NCBI GenBank assembly: GCA_900540255.1
Contig: UQFE01000018.1
Coordinates: forward strand, 1-51,039
From: an uncultured Clostridium sp.
Lineage (GTDB): Bacteria; Bacillota; Clostridia; Clostridiales; Clostridiaceae
Direction: 5' to 3'
DNA: 51,039 bases
Both the position numbers and the translations under genes were made by a program. Positions 47,662 through 51,039 of the stretch are shown here, piece by piece (within the stretch, counting starts at the first letter, position 1; each line of letters begins with the position of its first letter). The notes under the pieces were generated by a model. The model did not search any database and had not been told where the DNA came from. It saw only the letters and a list, made by a program, of their open reading frames with translations.

Positions 47662-48204
47662 ATGAAAGAACTATTTGATTTATTTTGGACTTTCTGTAAG
47701 ATTGGAGCTTTAACATTTGGTGGGGGATATGCAATGCTTCCATTAATACAAAGAGAAATTGTTGAAAACAAAAAATGGTCTACAGAAAAAGAAATTCTTG
47801 ATTATTACGCTGTTGGGCAATGTACACCAGGTGTAATTGCAGTTAATACTGCTACATTTATAGGCTATAAGTTAAGAGGAATTATTGGTGGTATTGTTGC
47901 AACCCTTGGAGTTATTTTCCCATCAATAGTAATAATACTTATAATAGCAGCTTTTCTTCAAAACTTTGCTGATTTAGCTATAGTTCAAAGTGCATTTGCT
48001 GGTATAAGAGTTGCTGTTGTTGCTTTAATTATAACTACAGTAGTAAAGCTTATTAAATCCTCAATTAAAGATTACTTAGGAGTAATAATAGCTATTATTG
48101 CTTTTGTTATATCTGCATTTATTGGATTATCACCTGTTTATGTAGTTATCGCAGCTGCACTAACTGGATTTATTTCTAAAGGCTTAAGAGGTGATAAAAA
48201 ATGA
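47662..48204 (+). CDS. chrA: Chromate transporter, short-chain ChrA subunit 1
   Basis: A 180-residue single CHR domain with five or six helices. It carries the family motifs FGGGYAMLPLIQREIV and AVGQCTPGVIAVNTATFIGY. Short-chain ChrA proteins work as pairs to export chromate or related oxyanions. The ATG follows AAAGGAG. The next gene overlaps by 4 bp and encodes the partner half. Confidence 0.9.
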   Translation: MKELFDLFWTFCKIGALTFGGGYAMLPLIQREIVENKKWSTEKEILDYYAVGQCTPGVIAVNTATFIGYKLRGIIGGIVATLGVIFPSIVIILIIAAFLQNFADLAIVQSAFAGIRVAVVALIITTVVKLIKSSIKDYLGVIIAIIAFVISAFIGLSPVYVVIAAALTGFISKGLRGDKK

Positions 48205-48764
48205 TACTTATAATTTTATTTTTAGAATTTTTTAAAGTTGGCTTATTTTCAGTTGGAGGTGGACTTGCAACTATTCCATTCTTGTATGAACTTGCTGCTA
48301 AATATAACTGGTTTGATGAAAAAATGTTAATGGATATGATTGCTGTATCTCAATCAACTCCTGGTGCAATAGGTGTTAATATGGCTACCTTTGCAGGATT
48401 TAGAGCTTCTGGAATATTAGGTGGAATAATAGCAACTCTAGGACTTGTTACTCCATCAATAATAGTAATTATTATAGTTGCTCATTTCTTAAATAAATTT
48501 AAAGAAAGTAGAACTGTTGAATCTATATTTTATGGCTTAAGACCTGCTGTTGCTTCATTAATTGCAGCTGCTGGATACCAAGTATTTAAAGTATCTATCT
48601 TAGCTTTAGATAAATTTAATTTAACTCATAAATTAGTAGATATAATAAACATTAAATCTACAATTCTATTATTTGTTCTTTTATTTGCCATTACAAAATT
48701 TAAGAAGCATCCTATAGTATATATAGGTAGTGCAGCTCTTATTGGAATAATATTTAAATTTTAA
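48201..48764 (+). CDS. chrA: Chromate transporter, short-chain ChrA subunit 2
   Basis: A 187-residue single CHR domain with SVGGGLATIPFLYELA and AVSQSTPGAIGVNMATFAGF. It overlaps the first subunit by ATGA, so the two are translated together. The two halves diverge in sequence but match domain for domain, as in known paired ChrA systems. Physiological substrate not proven. Confidence 0.9.
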   Translation: MILIILFLEFFKVGLFSVGGGLATIPFLYELAAKYNWFDEKMLMDMIAVSQSTPGAIGVNMATFAGFRASGILGGIIATLGLVTPSIIVIIIVAHFLNKFKESRTVESIFYGLRPAVASLIAAAGYQVFKVSILALDKFNLTHKLVDIINIKSTILLFVLLFAITKFKKHPIVYIGSAALIGIIFKF

Positions 48765-48830
48765 TAAATCAATTTTGTCCCTAATAAAACATATACTATA
48801 TTAAATTTATATAATATGGTGGTGGAATTT

Positions 48831-49757
48831 ATGAAAGCCGATATCGTATGTGAAGGTGGAGGTGTAAAAGGAATTGCTTTATTAGGGGCAATTTATTATT
48901 TAGAAGAAAAAGGCTACACTTTCCAAAACTTTGCTGGTACATCTGCTGGTGCTATAGTTTCTTCCTTATTAGCTGTTGGTTATACTGGAAAAGAATTAAA
49001 AGAACTGCTTTTAAATATAAAATTTACTGATTTTTATGAAAAAAACAAATTATCATTGCTTCCTTTCATTGGCCCTACCATAAGTCTATTTAAAAACAAA
49101 GGTTTATTTTCTGGAAATAATGTTGAAGAATATTTAAATAAACTTTATAAAGCAAAAGGAAAACATAAATTTAAAGACATTGCTGTAAATGGGAAAAGTC
49201 CACTTAAGGTAATTGCTTCAGATGTTACAAATAAAAAACTCTTAGTATTACCAGATGATTTAAAAAACTATAATATTGATCCATTAGAATTTGAAATTGC
49301 AAAAGCTGTTAGAATGAGTATTAGTATTCCATTTTACTTTAATCCAGTAATATTGAAATATGGTAAAGAATCAAGCTACATTGTTGATGGTGGGATATTT
49401 AGCAACTTTCCTATTTGGCTTTTTGATGTTGATGGAATTCCTAAATGGCCTACCTTTGGATTAAAGCTACTTAGTGATAATGACTTAAAAAAAACATCCC
49501 CTAATAAAAGTAATTTAATAACATATTCTTGTGATATTGTAGATACCTTATTTGCTAATAGTGATGAAGGTTTTCTAAAAAATAAGGATTCTGTAAGAAC
49601 AATAAAAATAAGAACCTATAATATTGGTACTGTGGATTTTACAATATCTAAAGAACAATACCTAACACTTTTTAATTCTGGCTATGTAAGTGCAAAAAAA
49701 TTCCTTTCAACATGGAATTTTAACTCTTATATTTCTAGATATAGAAAACTTGGTTAG
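48831..49757 (+). CDS. Patatin-like phospholipase
   Basis: A 308-residue soluble serine lipase. The oxyanion loop is EGGGVKGIALLGA, the nucleophile S38 lies in GTSAGA, and the dyad Asp D186 is in YIVDGGIFSNFP. It would hydrolyse acyl ester bonds of membrane lipids with a Ser-Asp dyad. The ATG after GGTGGTGGA is the start; an ATG five codons upstream is rejected. The stop codon lies in the first heptad of a downstream repeat element. No partner gene is coupled to it. Confidence 0.9.
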   Translation: MKADIVCEGGGVKGIALLGAIYYLEEKGYTFQNFAGTSAGAIVSSLLAVGYTGKELKELLLNIKFTDFYEKNKLSLLPFIGPTISLFKNKGLFSGNNVEEYLNKLYKAKGKHKFKDIAVNGKSPLKVIASDVTNKKLLVLPDDLKNYNIDPLEFEIAKAVRMSISIPFYFNPVILKYGKESSYIVDGGIFSNFPIWLFDVDGIPKWPTFGLKLLSDNDLKKTSPNKSNLITYSCDIVDTLFANSDEGFLKNKDSVRTIKIRTYNIGTVDFTISKEQYLTLFNSGYVSAKKFLSTWNFNSYISRYRKLG

Positions 49758-49891
49758 TGACAAATGACAAGTGGCAAGTTAGTAGTTAAGGTATAAATTC
49801 AGCTAATGCTGAATTTCTTTAAATATATTCTCAGAAACTCCCTAATGAGTTTCATCCTTAACTCATCACTTGTAACTTGTCACTTTTAACT
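49756..49891. repeat. Heptad-repeat inverted element 2
   Basis: The left arm (plus strand) is AGTGACA, AATGACA, AGTGGCA, AGTTAGT, then AGTTAAGGTATA (49756-49795). The right arm read on the minus strand is AGTTAAA, AGTGACA, AGTTACA, AGTGATG, then AGTTAAGGATG (49891-49853). The core holds two hairpins, AATTCAGC-TAAT-GCTGAATT (49797-49816, followed by TCTTT and able to end the lipase transcript) and GAAACTC-CCTAAT-GAGTTTC. The layout matches element 1 at 13126-13369. Confidence 0.75.
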
Positions 49892-49964
49892 AAATACCTC
49901 TCGTTTGCAACTTCCTTTATTTTTATCATATTATATAATGAAAAAACCTTAATTGGAGATTATC

Positions 49965-50450
49965 ATGACTTCACTTATATTATATTGTTTATCAATTTTA
50001 TTATTAATAATTTCATTTATTAAAGATAAAAACAAAACAAAAAGTGCAATAATTTCTGCAGTTAAATCCTTTGAAAATATCTTACCTCAATTTCTCTTTA
50101 TAATTGTTACTATTGGAATAATACTTGCTTTTATTAATCCAAATACAATTTCTAAAATTATAGGTTCAAATTCTGGATTTATAGGAGTAATTCTTTCTGC
50201 AATTTTAGGTTCAATAACAATGATGCCTACCTTTGTTGCCTTTTCCCTTGGAAATACACTTTTATTAAATGGAGCTGGCTATTCACAAGTAGGTACCTTA
50301 GTTTCAACATTAGTTCTAGTTGGAATGATGACTTATACACTTGAATCTCAATATATTGGCAAACGTGCAGCCTTTCTTAGAAATTTTATAGGTTTCCTAT
50401 TTTCTATATTAGCTGGAATATTATTAGGTAGGATTATGGTGATTTTATGA
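49965..50450 (+). CDS. YraQ/DUF318-type permease, half-size subunit 1
   Basis: A 161-residue protein with four or five helices, resembling the first half of UPF0718/DUF318 permeases (SAVKSFENILPQFLFIIVTI, GSITMMPTFVAFSLGNTLL). The start is the ATG after TTGGAG; a TTG four codons earlier is rejected. It overlaps the next gene by 4 bp. Family members are putative metal or metabolite permeases; the substrate is unknown. Confidence 0.75.
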   Translation: MTSLILYCLSILLLIISFIKDKNKTKSAIISAVKSFENILPQFLFIIVTIGIILAFINPNTISKIIGSNSGFIGVILSAILGSITMMPTFVAFSLGNTLLLNGAGYSQVGTLVSTLVLVGMMTYTLESQYIGKRAAFLRNFIGFLFSILAGILLGRIMVIL

Positions 50451-50995
50451 ATTTATTAATTAAAATATTAAAAAGATATAAATATTTCTTATTTTCTGTA
50501 AGCATTCTTATAATAATAGGATTATTTAGTTTAAATTTATTTTTAAATGTACTTAATAGTGTAAAATCTAATATTCTTCAAATGCTATCAGTTTTACCAC
50601 CTATAATGATACTACTTGGATTAATGGATATATGGATTCCAAGAGAAACATTAATGAAATATATGGGTAAAAAATCAGGCATAATTGGAATTGTCTTAGC
50701 AATGCTAATTGGATCAATTGCAGCTGGACCCATGTATGCTGCTTTTCCTTTTACTGCAGTTTTAATAAAAAAAGGTGCTAAATTTTCTAATATAATAATT
50801 TTTATGAATTCATGGTGTTTAACTAAAATTTCTACACTTTTATTTGAAATTTCAGCATTAGGATTAAAATTTACCTTAGTAAGATTAGTGATAGATATTC
50901 CTGGAGTCTTAATTATGAGTTACTTTGTAAGTGCTTTAATGCCAGAAAATGAATTAAAAAAAATATATAATAAAAATAAGGGGGTATCGCACTAA
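50447..50995 (+). CDS. YraQ/DUF318-type permease, half-size subunit 2
   Basis: A 182-residue protein with five helices matching the second half of the same permease family (MLSVLPPIMILLGLMDIWIP, GSIAAGPMYAAFPFTAVL, FMNSWCLTKISTLLFE). It overlaps subunit 1 by ATGA. The two glycine-rich GS-(I)-(T/A)-x-x-P loops in the two halves are equivalent, pointing to an ancient duplication. The last 44 bases of the window after it show no feature. Confidence 0.75.
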   Translation: MNLLIKILKRYKYFLFSVSILIIIGLFSLNLFLNVLNSVKSNILQMLSVLPPIMILLGLMDIWIPRETLMKYMGKKSGIIGIVLAMLIGSIAAGPMYAAFPFTAVLIKKGAKFSNIIIFMNSWCLTKISTLLFEISALGLKFTLVRLVIDIPGVLIMSYFVSALMPENELKKIYNKNKGVSH

Positions 50996-51039
50996 AAATT
51001 TTATACACAATATATTGTTTTAAAAAATAAAAATCAACA

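Overview
The window looks like chromosomal DNA of a low-GC, anaerobic, spore-forming Clostridium (cluster I type). The inference rests on very AT-rich sequence, strong AGGAGG-type ribosome sites, many intrinsic terminators, a T-box leader, PTS sugar systems, a class I Hcp with its electron carriers, and a CotH spore-coat remnant. No rRNA, tRNA, CRISPR array, prophage or intact insertion sequence was seen. The species cannot be fixed from the sequence alone.

Layout. 1-4.1 kb: an LpdD-like flavin chaperone diverging from a LysR regulator, then a dxs-merR operon behind a MerR-type promoter, with a stop codon inside dxs. 4.1-18.6 kb: carbohydrate and amino-acid functions. These are a beta-glucoside PTS and 6-phospho-beta-glucosidase with a divergent GntR regulator, a frameshifted permuted GH3 beta-glucosidase, a T-box-controlled lrp-aminotransferase operon, a GH20 hexosaminidase, a CmpB-type membrane protein and a GH13 alpha-glucosidase. 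18.7-27.1 kb: an EamA transporter, NhaA, the fruRKA operon and a marR-MATE pair. 27.2-33.0 kb: a nitrosative/oxidative stress block with two DUF1858 proteins, hemerythrin, ferredoxin, DUF488, Hcp, a cupin and an unassigned 212-aa protein. 33.0-39.3 kb: a CPA2 antiporter, a two-component system, DedA, a deletion scar joining a kinase remnant to a cotH remnant, and DUF1653. 39.3-46.1 kb: a five-gene operon coupling a propeller-bearing lipoprotein, two sugar-type ABC permeases, an HlyD-type adaptor and a MacB-like membrane protein, with no ATPase gene. 46.3-51.0 kb: a broken CDF transporter, paired half-size ChrA genes, a patatin-like lipase and paired half-size permeases.

The two strongest leads are these. 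(1) Three promoters in the stress block carry a GTA-N8-TAC dyad placed exactly 22 bp before a perfect TATAAT, the geometry of a CRP/FNR class II activator. In the same block a CRP/FNR-family regulator gene is truncated and fused to the tail of gapN. (2) The lipoprotein/permease/HlyD/MacB-like operon mixes importer and exporter parts and may be an undescribed envelope system.

The window also holds many small lesions: an in-frame TAA in dxs, an in-frame TGA in the CDF gene, an A-tract frameshift in the GH3 gene, a missing start codon in merR, and deletion scars. Two lesions sit in A7 runs where A8 is expected, so read-level checking is needed to separate gene decay from sequencing error. Two intergenic elements built of inverted 7-bp repeats were also found.
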